64,000 nucleotides of DNA from Eubacteriales bacterium. GTDB taxonomy: Bacteria; Bacillota; Clostridia; Lachnospirales; Lachnospiraceae. The position numbers and the translations under genes are program-made. Every line of letters starts with the position of its first letter. Within the stretch, counting starts at the first letter, position 1. The notes under the pieces are model-generated. The model worked only from the letters and a program-made list of their open reading frames with translations. It was not told the origin of the DNA and did no database searches. Positions 53,245 through 61,854 of this stretch are shown here, piece by piece. Location of the stretch: NCBI GenBank assembly GCA_030524545.1, contig JAUNGM010000003.1, positions 75,632 through 139,631 on the forward strand. Reading direction: 5' to 3'.

Positions 53245-53718
53245 ATGGACATGGTGTTAGAGCAGGACCTTGCGGCAGTAGTGAGGTATATACAGGATAA
53301 TGTGGAGGAGGGAACAAAGCTGTATTTCGATGAGATTCCGGAATGCTTCTATGTTCCCTCTGTTTATTTCCAGGTTCCATTTACAGCCGGCAGAAAAGTA
53401 ACCCTCCGTTCATTCAGTGTCACAATGACAATGAACATATGGTTTATGGCATCTGCGGACTGGGACGCATATGCGAAAGCGGCAGATATGCGGGACTGTA
53501 TCATGCTTGATAATTGTGTAATTCCTGTTGTGGACAAGTCCGGAAACAAAACAGGAAGAGCGTTGAGGGTGACGCCACCGGACACCCGGAAGATTGACGA
53601 AGGGATTGTGCAGCTTTCATTTTCGTTTGATACTTACTTCTACCCAGGAGAAGAAAAAACGAAAATGCAGAAATTTTATACTGCGTGGCGTAATGCCAGG
53701 CAGATGTACGACGGATAG
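53245..53718 (+). CDS. Phage tail terminator-like protein (XkdJ-like)
   Basis: A 157-residue protein. DMVLEQDLAAVVRYIQDNVE, FYVPSVYFQVPFTAGRKVTL and VQLSFSFDTYFYPGEEKT place it with the XkdJ/YqbJ-like tail-completion proteins. It is assigned mostly by order between gp10-like and tail sheath genes. Confidence 0.75.
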   Translation: MDMVLEQDLAAVVRYIQDNVEEGTKLYFDEIPECFYVPSVYFQVPFTAGRKVTLRSFSVTMTMNIWFMASADWDAYAKAADMRDCIMLDNCVIPVVDKSGNKTGRALRVTPPDTRKIDEGIVQLSFSFDTYFYPGEEKTKMQKFYTAWRNARQMYDG

Positions 53719-53732
53719 GAGGTAGTGCGAAA

Positions 53733-53981
53733 ATGGCTGTAAAAAAGGCAGCAGCCGCAATGGAGGCGGCAGAAAATATGGAAGAAGCAAAAGCAGAGGA
53801 CAAAAAGAGTAAGCCGAAATACACCGTAGAAAAACTCAGGGAGAAAAGCATCCATCTGTTTGGAGTCTCCCAGAGTACCTTTGATGGTGCTATGTACGGA
53901 CACAATGAGGCTGAATATACAGTTAGTGAAGTAAAGAATATCATCGGAGAATGGCTTCATGGAAAGGGAGGTAAAGACTGA
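53733..53981 (+). CDS. Small phage protein, 82 residues
   Basis: An 82-residue protein with an Ala/Lys/Glu-rich N-terminus (KKAAAAMEAAENMEEAKAED) and a folded C-terminal part (YTVEKLREKSIHLFGVSQST, FDGAMYGHNEAEYTVSEVKN). The C-terminal part resembles proteins encoded before tail sheath genes in several phages. The stop shares one base with the sheath start. Function unknown. Confidence 0.7.
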   Translation: MAVKKAAAAMEAAENMEEAKAEDKKSKPKYTVEKLREKSIHLFGVSQSTFDGAMYGHNEAEYTVSEVKNIIGEWLHGKGGKD

Positions 53982-55321
53982 TGGCAGGCGGGATTTTTAA
54001 ATTATCACAGCCGAAAGTACGGCCGGGAACATATGTAAATGTAAAGAATGGGAGACAGCCAATCGCATCCGGTTCTACACGGGGCGTTGGGATGCTCCTG
54101 CTTATGGGATATGACTGGGGACCGAGAGGGCAGTGGATTATCGTTTCCGCCAGTTCCCCGGATGAACATATTTCCGAGTTAGGGCGCAGCGTTTATGATG
54201 ATACCAATTCCGGCATGACGATGTTACAGCTCATGCTTCTCGGAGCGACAACGGTATATGTATATATTCCGGATGGAGGGGCAAAAGCATCTAAGGACGT
54301 GACGATTGGCAGCGCAACGATGAAGGTATCGGCAAAATACAAGGGTTCGCTCGGAAACAGTATTAAACTGGTGTCTGTTGCAAATCCATTGAAGGGCTTT
54401 GATGTTTCCGTTATCATGAACGGCTCAGAAGTAGAACTGTTCGAGGGAGTAGAAAATATTGAGGATCTGACCGGAAAATCCGAATACGTGGACATCACGG
54501 GAACGGGCGAGATGGAGGCGTTTGCTTCACAGACTCTTTCCGGTGGAACGGATGCAACAGAAGGAAACGCAGGGATTTCCGATTTCCTGGATAAATCGGA
54601 AAAAGTACGTTTCAACTGTATGTGTTTCCCGACCGAGGAGGCATCCTTGCAGACGGCGTTGCTCACGAAGATCAAATATATCCGGGAGAGCATTGGTTGG
54701 AAGTGTCAGGCGGTGGCGCCTAATTTTGCCGCAAATTATGAAGGGATTATCAATCTTGTCAATTCTTTCGTGTATGGAGAAAAGGAACTGACAACCGCTG
54801 AAGCGTGTGCTTGGCTTGCCGGTATGACGGCGGGTGCTGATTATGTGACGTCACTGACCTATGCAACAGTGGAAAGTGCAACCTCTGTTGTCAGCGAGAT
54901 GAATAACGAGGCTTCCATTGCGGCGATTGAAGCAGGAAAGACGTTTTTCTCTGTGGATGAATCCGGCAATGTGATTCTGGAATATGACATTAACAGCCGG
55001 GTGAGCATTGATGATGATACGCCGCAGGACATTCGCAAGAACAGACCGCTCCGTGTGTATGATACCTTTGCCAATGATCTGCTCATCACGTTCGTTCCTG
55101 GAAAGTTCGATAATGATGAGGACGGCTGGGGAGTGATGGAAGGTCTTGGCCGTTCCATGTTGCAGAATTATCTTGATGATGGGGCGATTACGAACGTAGA
55201 CCTGGACGCAGATTTCATCATTGACCAGGGAAGGTCTGTCGGCGACAGCACATATATCACAGTAGGTATGCAGGCTGTAGACAGCGCGGACAAATACTAT
55301 TTCAATGTAATTGCACGGTAA
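53981..55321 (+). CDS. xkdK: Contractile tail sheath protein (XkdK-like)
   Basis: A 446-residue sheath. PKVRPGTYVNVKNGRQPIAS, GVGMLLLMGYDWGPRGQW and the C-terminal PRSMLQNYLDDG-like and TYITVGMQAVDSADKYYFN regions match the PBSX XkdK family. It surrounds the tube and contracts on infection. It marks this phage as a myovirus type. It is followed by the tail tube gene. Confidence 0.92.
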   Translation: MAGGIFKLSQPKVRPGTYVNVKNGRQPIASGSTRGVGMLLLMGYDWGPRGQWIIVSASSPDEHISELGRSVYDDTNSGMTMLQLMLLGATTVYVYIPDGGAKASKDVTIGSATMKVSAKYKGSLGNSIKLVSVANPLKGFDVSVIMNGSEVELFEGVENIEDLTGKSEYVDITGTGEMEAFASQTLSGGTDATEGNAGISDFLDKSEKVRFNCMCFPTEEASLQTALLTKIKYIRESIGWKCQAVAPNFAANYEGIINLVNSFVYGEKELTTAEACAWLAGMTAGADYVTSLTYATVESATSVVSEMNNEASIAAIEAGKTFFSVDESGNVILEYDINSRVSIDDDTPQDIRKNRPLRVYDTFANDLLITFVPGKFDNDEDGWGVMEGLGRSMLQNYLDDGAITNVDLDADFIIDQGRSVGDSTYITVGMQAVDSADKYYFNVIAR

Positions 55322-55338
55322 GAGAGGAGGCGTAAGGA

Positions 55339-55776
55339 ATGGGCAAAGAGCGAGTAAACAGATCTCCCCTTTCTGCAAGAGAAGGGAAAGTTTATATTGA
55401 TGGCGTCCTGGTGGCGGATTCCTGTAAATTCAAAGTTGTGTTCAAACCGGATGTATGGTCCGGCAAGCAGCTTTCCGAGCAGGGAACAAACCGCCGTTGG
55501 ATTGGCTATGATATTGAGGTTCAGATCACCGAATGGAAAACTACAAGACGTTACCGTGGCATGGTAGACAGCTACCTGAAAACCGGGGCGACGCCGGAGT
55601 TTACCATTCAGGGTATTCAGACGGACAAAAACTCTGATTTCTATGTAACGAATAAGAGTGAGAAAGTGACTTGTATTGGATGTGTACCGACAGGTGATAT
55701 TAACCTGATTGAGATGGACACGGACGGAGATGTTGTGAAAGAAGACATCACCATGGGCGCAAAGCGGGTAGCGTAA
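55339..55776 (+). CDS. xkdM: Tail tube protein (XkdM-like)
   Basis: A 145-residue tube protein. SAREGKVYIDGVLVADSCKF, WSGKQLSEQGTNRRWIGYDI and KVTCIGCVPTGDINLIEMDT match the XkdM family, the hexameric inner tube. GAGGAGG precedes the ATG. A strong hairpin follows before the next gene. Confidence 0.92.
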   Translation: MGKERVNRSPLSAREGKVYIDGVLVADSCKFKVVFKPDVWSGKQLSEQGTNRRWIGYDIEVQITEWKTTRRYRGMVDSYLKTGATPEFTIQGIQTDKNSDFYVTNKSEKVTCIGCVPTGDINLIEMDTDGDVVKEDITMGAKRVA

Positions 55777-55808
55777 GAAATTTTAGAAACAGAATAATGA
55801 GAAAGTAC

Positions 55809-55831
55809 GGGAGGGGAACCATGCCCCTCCC
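55809..55831 (+). terminator. Strong hairpin between tail tube and tail chaperone genes
   Basis: GGGAGGGG (55809-55816) and CCCCTCCC (55824-55831) form an 8-bp GC stem with a 7-base loop, followed by TAATTATTT. It may reduce readthrough so that tube is made in excess over the chaperone and tape measure. Confidence 0.7.
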
Positions 55832-55857
55832 TAATTATTTGCAGGAGGGCAAAAGAT

Positions 55858-56334
55858 ATGAGCATCAACATGAAAGCATTTATGAAGCCGGAACTGAAAG
55901 ACCGTGGAACTATGGAGTTCCCGGGAATTGACAGATACACAGATGAAAAGGGGAAACCGATTCCTTTTATCATCAAAAGACTTTCGATGAAAGAAATTAA
56001 GGAAATCAGAAATAACCATAAGACACGTGAAGTATACCGGGACAAGAGAAACGGGGACCGTCCGATTATTGGAAATAATGGACAAGTTGCAGTGATCAAT
56101 GATTATGACGGGGATTCCGCAGGACTTGAAATCATGGTGGAGGCATTTGTCCAGCCGAAGTTGGACGATCCCGAACTGATGGAGTATTACGGGGTGATTG
56201 ACCGCCTCGATATGCCGAATATCATCTTTCCGGATAAGGACGATTTTAAATATGCAGATGATTGCCTGATGCAGGCTTGTGGCCTTGCTTCAAAGAAGGA
56301 TGATAAGGAGATTGTCGAAGAATTAAAAAAATGA
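55858..56334 (+). CDS. xkdN: Tail assembly chaperone (XkdN-like), frameshift donor
   Basis: A 158-residue protein resembling XkdN (GIDRYTDEKGKPIPFIIKRL, SMKEIKEIRNNHKTREVYRD, FKYADDCLMQACGLASKKDD). Such proteins bind the tape measure and chaperone tube assembly. The end reads TTA AAA AAA TGA: the perfect -1 slippery heptamer A AAA AAA stands directly before the stop. The frameshift at 56331 leads into the 56331-56537 ORF, as with gpG/gpGT of lambda. Confidence 0.9.
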   Translation: MSINMKAFMKPELKDRGTMEFPGIDRYTDEKGKPIPFIIKRLSMKEIKEIRNNHKTREVYRDKRNGDRPIIGNNGQVAVINDYDGDSAGLEIMVEAFVQPKLDDPELMEYYGVIDRLDMPNIIFPDKDDFKYADDCLMQACGLASKKDDKEIVEELKK

Positions 56335-56537
56335 TGTCCGGGGAAAGCGAGGAGGACGATTCCTATGATTGGATGTGGGCTCATCTGCTATGGCAGAAAA
56401 GAGGACTTCGGATGGAAGAATTTGCATCCATGGACAGGAATATCCAACTTGCCTATATAGCCTCGGAAGAACTTGTAAAAGAAAGACCTTTAAATGCCAA
56501 TGACAGACTGGCAAAGGTATACATCAAAACGAAATGA
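56331..56537 (+). CDS. Tail assembly chaperone extension (T-like), reached by -1 frameshift
   Basis: A 68-residue open frame (MMSGESEEDDSYDWMWAHLL, then WQKRGLRMEEFASMDRNIQL), the form of a gpT-like extension with W/L-rich helices. It begins exactly in the -1 frame after the A AAA AAA heptamer. An ATG ATG overlaps the XkdN stop, but no ribosome site at a proper distance was found (AAGGAG is about 20 bases away), so the frameshift is the likelier route. The full fusion would be about 226 residues. Confidence 0.8.
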   Translation: MMSGESEEDDSYDWMWAHLLWQKRGLRMEEFASMDRNIQLAYIASEELVKERPLNANDRLAKVYIKTK

Positions 56538-56554
56538 AAGGACGGTGATGGAAA

Positions 56555-59500
56555 GTGAGTGATGTATCTGTACGTATGACATTGGTGGATGGCGTCAGTC
56601 CGACAATGCAGAAAATAACCAATTCAGCACGGACGGCGGCAACGCAGTTCAGCAATGCAGGGAAAGCTATGGATAATGCATTCCGTTCCGGATCCGCTGT
56701 TTCATTCGCAAGCCAGGCTGGCAGCGCTATTAGTTCGGTGGAGAGCGATGCAGAAGCGTTGGGAAATGCCATTGATGAGGCTGTGAGTGGGCTCAATGAT
56801 TTTTCAACAGGTAATATGCACGGGGTAGAAACGGCGTTTTCCGATACTGCTTCGAGGGTAGAAGATTTGTCCGACAGCGCTTCGCAGGCTTCTGAAAATG
56901 TGGATGAACTTGCAGATTCTGCAGGTGAACTGGGCGACGCTATTGATGATATAGACGGCGAGAGCGGACTTGATGATGTAGGGGACAGTGCAAGGCAAAC
57001 AGGGGAGCAGTTGGATAATGCGGCAAACAGCGCATTAAATTTTGGAAATGTCCTGAAAACTGCGTTGGCTGCTGTTTCTGTAGCGAAGATAGCGGGAGAA
57101 GTAAAAGATTTTGTATCTGATTCCGTAAAACAGGGAATGAACTTCACATCCATGATGTCCGAGGTGGCGGCGATATCAGGGGCGAATGAAACCGAGCTTG
57201 CGGCGTTGGAAGCATCCGCACGTGAATATGGCGCTACAACCGTTTTCTCTGCGACAGAAGCAGCCGAGGCATTGAAATATATGTCCCTTGCTGGATGGGA
57301 TGCTAACCAGTCAACCTCTGCGCTTGGCGGCGTGCTGAATTTAGCGGCAGCGTCCGGCATGGGCTTAGGTGAGGCATCCGATATGGTCACGGATTATTTG
57401 TCGGCTTTTGGTATGCAGGCGAACCAGTCTGCCTATTTCGCCGATATGCTTGCTTATGCACAGTCGAACAGTAATACGACAGCAGCACAGTTGGGTGAGG
57501 CATATCTTAATTCAGCGGCAAATCTTCATGCGGCCGGACAGGATGTGGAAACGACAACCTCTCTTTTGGAGGCAATGGCGAATCAGGGTACAAAAGGCGC
57601 ACGGGCCGGTACACAGCTTGCGGCTATGGCTCGTGACATTACAAACGCTATGGAAGATGGGGCGATTAAGATTGGCGATACGTCCATAGCGGTACAAGAT
57701 GCACAGGGGAATTTCAGGGATTATACGGATATCCTTACCGAAGTCGGTGAAGCAGTTGACGGGATGGGAAGTGCGGAACGTGCGGCGGCATTATCCGAGA
57801 TTTTCACAGCGGATTCAATTAAGGGCATCAATCAGGTACTCACAGAAGGAATGGACAATATTTCCCGGTATGAGGACGAATTGAGAAATTCAACCGGATC
57901 CGCAGAAAAAGCCGCCGATACCATGAATGATAACCTGACTGGCGACCTGGCCAATATGAACAGTGCCTTTGAGGAGATGCAGTTGCAGGTCTTTGAAGGC
58001 ATGGAAGGGACAGCGAGAGAGGGCGCACAGTATTTAACGAATACAGTTATACCGACGCTCACAGAATGGGTGCCGGAGGCTGTAGCGGGTACTACAGAGG
58101 TCGTTGGGAAGATTGGAAAAGCACTGTCCCCAATACTGGAAACGGTAATGAAAAATCCGGGAGCCGTGGCAAGTGCGTTTACGGCTATTGGTACTGGATT
58201 TGCCGCATTTAAAACCGTGAACAGAATCGGCGCTTTGACGGATTTAGTATCGGCAGGAGGAAAATTATCTGAATCTGGTGGATTAGTTGGAGGCTTGGCA
58301 AAGCTGGGGACTACCCTCACAGCCCATCCGTGGGCGGCAGGGGCGGCGGCGGTTACAGCAGCGGTTGTGGCCTTAGGTGCGGCAGTAAAAAAATATAATG
58401 AATTACAGATCGAGGACAGCCTTACAGAGCATTTTGGAAACATCGAACTGGATGAATCGCAGATTGAAGATTTTGCGTCTAAGGTGATTGATGCACAGTG
58501 GCTAGTGAACATCAATGCGGCATTAGGTCATTTTGAAAATGCAGAAGAACTTACCCAGCAGGCAGAGGAGGCACTTGCATCCAATGATACATTGGAGTGG
58601 AAAGCGAGAGTCGGGCTGACGCTGACAGATGATGAGGTGGATTCTTACCAGGGAAACATTGAAACGTTTGTTACGAATATCGAGCAGTCCTTATCCGAGC
58701 AGACCCTTGCGGCAAAGCTGGTCGTAGATGAATTTGAATTGAAAGCGGCAGATGGCACCAGTCTTGGTTCCAAGATTGCTGAATGGGCGGAGAGCGATTT
58801 ACAGAAAGTTTCCACACTGTCTGCAGGATTGACAAAGCTTGTGGAGAATGCATTGCAGGACGGTATTCTGGATGTAGACGAGCAGGCGGCAATAGACCAG
58901 TTGCAGAGTAAAATCAGTAATATCATGGCCGGATGGCAGGAAGCCGAAGCACAGGCTGAAATGGATGTGCTGACGCAGAAATACGGCAGATTATCCGGAA
59001 AGGATCTGACTGAGGATACATTCACAAAAGTAGTGGAGGAACTGGGAGAGCAGAGAGAAACTGCGACATCAGCCCTGGAGGAATCAGAGAAAAAACTATA
59101 TACCACTTTGAACGCCCTTAACAGGTCTGATGAAAACGGTGTGCAGAGAATTTCCGATGCTGAGTTGGCTGATTATAAACAACAGGCCGGTTATGCCATA
59201 AGGAATGAAGAAGCGAGCATGATCGGCAACAGCTTGCAGTTTGAAACCAATACTTTGTCCGATGCTTATGGGGCGAAATTGGATGAAAATTATGCAAGCA
59301 TCCAGGAAAAAACCAGCAGCTTTCTTTCAAATGCGAATAACTATCTTGCAAATGAAGATTATATGTCACTGTTTGACTCCATGCAGTATGCCTATAGTCA
59401 GGCAATGACAGGCACAAACATTTTCAGCGACAAAGACCAGAAAGCATTATCGAAAATATATGATGCCATGAAGCCGGATGTAGAGAGCATGGCCGGGCTG

Positions 59501-61138
59501 ATTGATGAGTATAGAGAGATGGGGCAGGCTGTTCCACAGGATGTAATAACAGCGTTTAATGATGCAATGATGGTCGGGGCAGCTGCAGGTGACAGCTCGG
59601 CAGCATGGCAGGTGTTTGCTAATCAGATGGTAGCTGATCCGGCGAGCAATGCTCTTGTGCAGGCAATTCAGGACGGGACAGTTTCGGTTCCGGAAGAATT
59701 AAGGACAGCCATTGACAGGGCCACCACAGAGGTCACGGATGAGCCTGTCACGATTGAGGGAATGCAGGCGGAAATCGACGATATGGAGGTAGACCAGAGC
59801 CGGGTTGATGATCTGATTGCCAAAGCGTTTGAAGGACTTGAAGCCACAGGAGAAACCGTTACGGTAAACGGGCAGGCAATGGTCGAATATGAAGTTACTG
59901 CTGGGCAGACCATGAGTGAGATTGCGGCGCAGGCAGGAATCGCATTGGATGAACTGATTGCGGCAAATCCTCAGATAGAAAATCCGGACGTTATTCAGGT
60001 AGGGCAGAAAATCAATATTCCTGCGAGTGCATGTGAAGTGGATGCAAGCGGTGTCGGTGAAGCTGTGGAAGAACAGACGGCCAGTGCTTCGGATGGTGCA
60101 GAAACTACCGCAACGGCAACCGTAAATGTTGATACCCGGGCGGGAATTGTGGATGAATCCGGCGCCGCCGAAGCAGGAAAACAGGCGGAGCAAGCGGCTG
60201 AGAGTGCCGCAGGCGGTGATACTACCGTGGAAAAAACTGTTACCGCTGATACAACATACGTTGCAGGAACTACGGATACTTCCCAGGTTGAAAATGCAGC
60301 CAATGAGGAATTGGCATCCGGAACCGCTGAACAGGAGGTCGTAACAAATACAACGTATGTACCTGGGACTACAGACACATCACAGGTAGAAGCGGCGGCA
60401 TCTCAGGAGTTGTCATCAGGGACAGCATCCCAGGAGATTGTAACCAATATTGTATATGTGCCTGGGAATATTGATACTTCCCAGGTTACCGGGGCTACGC
60501 AGTCGGCGCTTGGTACACAGACGATTGAGTCTACGGCCACAGCGAATGTCACTTCACAGATGGGAACGGATAATTTTGCCGCTACCACAAGTAGCTTTGC
60601 AAGCCGGTTCCAGTCTGCCTTGACATCAGCCTTTGCAAAGACGTTTACTGCTACCACCAATGCGAGCATCACGGTAAATTACAGTATAGCGAACCCGTCA
60701 AAGACGATCACGTTTTCCGGAGGCGGCAGCGGAACCGCCACAGTATATGCCCATGCCGAAGGTGGTATTTTTGATACTCCTCATTATGGCGTGTTTGCCG
60801 AGAGTGGCCCGGAGGCGTTTATTCCTTTGGATGGTTCGGAAAATGCAAAAGCGTTGTGGCAGGAAACAGGAGAAAGACTGGGTATGCTGAATAGTGATGA
60901 ACCTATTCAGATTGCCCCGGCTGTATCAACTGGTAGCGGAAATGGAGGAGAAAAAGAAGAAAGCAGCAGTCACAGGACCGTTGACATCAATATCAATGGG
61001 AATGGGAAGATAACAGCAGGAGGAGGACTGTCCAAAGAAGATGTTGTCGAAATCCTTTTGGAACGCGCAAGGGATGTGATCGTTAGCATTGTGGAGCAGG
61101 AGGCTCTTGTAGGAGGTGACGAATCGTATGAGTACTGA
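56555..61138 (+). CDS. Tail tape measure protein with LysM and C-terminal repeats
   Basis: A 1527-residue tape measure from the GTG at 56555. The N-terminal third is coiled coil with Ala/Ser/Asp-rich helices. A TP901-core-like region follows (VKDFVSDSVKQGMNFTSMMS, EVAAISGANETELAALEASA and EYGATTVFSATEAAEALKYM). A LysM domain lies near 1112-1152 (VTAGQTMSEIAAQAGIALDE). Three 33-residue repeats follow, their Tyr at 1235, 1268 and 1301 (DNA period exactly 99 bases). The C-terminus has HAEGGIFDTPHYGVFAESGP, a usual end motif. It sets tail length and may aid cell-wall passage. Confidence 0.9.
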   Translation: MSDVSVRMTLVDGVSPTMQKITNSARTAATQFSNAGKAMDNAFRSGSAVSFASQAGSAISSVESDAEALGNAIDEAVSGLNDFSTGNMHGVETAFSDTASRVEDLSDSASQASENVDELADSAGELGDAIDDIDGESGLDDVGDSARQTGEQLDNAANSALNFGNVLKTALAAVSVAKIAGEVKDFVSDSVKQGMNFTSMMSEVAAISGANETELAALEASAREYGATTVFSATEAAEALKYMSLAGWDANQSTSALGGVLNLAAASGMGLGEASDMVTDYLSAFGMQANQSAYFADMLAYAQSNSNTTAAQLGEAYLNSAANLHAAGQDVETTTSLLEAMANQGTKGARAGTQLAAMARDITNAMEDGAIKIGDTSIAVQDAQGNFRDYTDILTEVGEAVDGMGSAERAAALSEIFTADSIKGINQVLTEGMDNISRYEDELRNSTGSAEKAADTMNDNLTGDLANMNSAFEEMQLQVFEGMEGTAREGAQYLTNTVIPTLTEWVPEAVAGTTEVVGKIGKALSPILETVMKNPGAVASAFTAIGTGFAAFKTVNRIGALTDLVSAGGKLSESGGLVGGLAKLGTTLTAHPWAAGAAAVTAAVVALGAAVKKYNELQIEDSLTEHFGNIELDESQIEDFASKVIDAQWLVNINAALGHFENAEELTQQAEEALASNDTLEWKARVGLTLTDDEVDSYQGNIETFVTNIEQSLSEQTLAAKLVVDEFELKAADGTSLGSKIAEWAESDLQKVSTLSAGLTKLVENALQDGILDVDEQAAIDQLQSKISNIMAGWQEAEAQAEMDVLTQKYGRLSGKDLTEDTFTKVVEELGEQRETATSALEESEKKLYTTLNALNRSDENGVQRISDAELADYKQQAGYAIRNEEASMIGNSLQFETNTLSDAYGAKLDENYASIQEKTSSFLSNANNYLANEDYMSLFDSMQYAYSQAMTGTNIFSDKDQKALSKIYDAMKPDVESMAGLIDEYREMGQAVPQDVITAFNDAMMVGAAAGDSSAAWQVFANQMVADPASNALVQAIQDGTVSVPEELRTAIDRATTEVTDEPVTIEGMQAEIDDMEVDQSRVDDLIAKAFEGLEATGETVTVNGQAMVEYEVTAGQTMSEIAAQAGIALDELIAANPQIENPDVIQVGQKINIPASACEVDASGVGEAVEEQTASASDGAETTATATVNVDTRAGIVDESGAAEAGKQAEQAAESAAGGDTTVEKTVTADTTYVAGTTDTSQVENAANEELASGTAEQEVVTNTTYVPGTTDTSQVEAAASQELSSGTASQEIVTNIVYVPGNIDTSQVTGATQSALGTQTIESTATANVTSQMGTDNFAATTSSFASRFQSALTSAFAKTFTATTNASITVNYSIANPSKTITFSGGGSGTATVYAHAEGGIFDTPHYGVFAESGPEAFIPLDGSENAKALWQETGERLGMLNSDEPIQIAPAVSTGSGNGGEKEESSSHRTVDININGNGKITAGGGLSKEDVVEILLERARDVIVSIVEQEALVGGDESYEY

Positions 61139-61844
61139 TAATCCGACAAAATACCGGATGTACTTCAATTACGATAATGACAAAAAAGTTTATGTTGTTC
61201 CGGTACTCCCGGAAAAGATCAAGGTTACCGTAAAGGGGCAGACCACCTCCATAGACATTGATAAATTCGGAGAGGTTCTCCATAAAGGGAAAAGGGATGC
61301 AATCACAATATCGTTTACATCCTTTTTCCCTGCGCTTTATGGAGCAAATTATTGTTCTTGTCTGAAAAAGGAATTTAAAGAGCCTAAAAAGTGGCATTCC
61401 TGGATGATTGCCCTGGAAAATGCGGCAAATCCCTGTCATTTTGTTTTGGAGGGTTCGCCTTTTGCCATTAATATGTATGCTGATATTACCTCGTATTCCG
61501 GTACAGAGGAGGGCGGGGATGTTGGAACTATCACATATACGGTGGAACTGAAAGAACATCGAAAACCGACTGTAAGCACATATAAGAAAAAAGCCAAGAA
61601 GCCTGCAAAGAAAACTAACTCTGGAAAGAGGACGAATAACAAGGCGAAGACAAGGACGTATACCATAAAAAAGGATGATTGCCTATGGAATATCGCAAAA
61701 AAATATTATGGGAAGAGCAGTCAGTACACGAAGATATTGAATGCCAATAAATCGGTGCTTGATAAAGCAGCTAAAAAACATGGTTACAGCAGTTGCCGGA
61801 ACGGGAATCTGGTTTTTCCCGGAACCAAGATAACCATACCGTAG
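61128..61844 (+). CDS. xkdP: LysM-containing baseplate protein (XkdP-like)
   Basis: A 238-residue protein from the ATG at 61128 (AGGAGGTGA 8 bases upstream). The N-terminal half (VYVVPVLPEKIKVTVKGQTT) is a tail domain; a Lys-rich linker leads to a C-terminal LysM (RTYTIKKDDCLWNIAKKYYG ... VFPGTKITIP). It resembles PBSX XkdP, which sits between tape measure and hub proteins. It overlaps the tape measure end by 11 bases. Confidence 0.9.
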   Translation: MSTDNPTKYRMYFNYDNDKKVYVVPVLPEKIKVTVKGQTTSIDIDKFGEVLHKGKRDAITISFTSFFPALYGANYCSCLKKEFKEPKKWHSWMIALENAANPCHFVLEGSPFAINMYADITSYSGTEEGGDVGTITYTVELKEHRKPTVSTYKKKAKKPAKKTNSGKRTNNKAKTRTYTIKKDDCLWNIAKKYYGKSSQYTKILNANKSVLDKAAKKHGYSSCRNGNLVFPGTKITIP

Positions 61845-61854
61845 GAGGGGCAGG

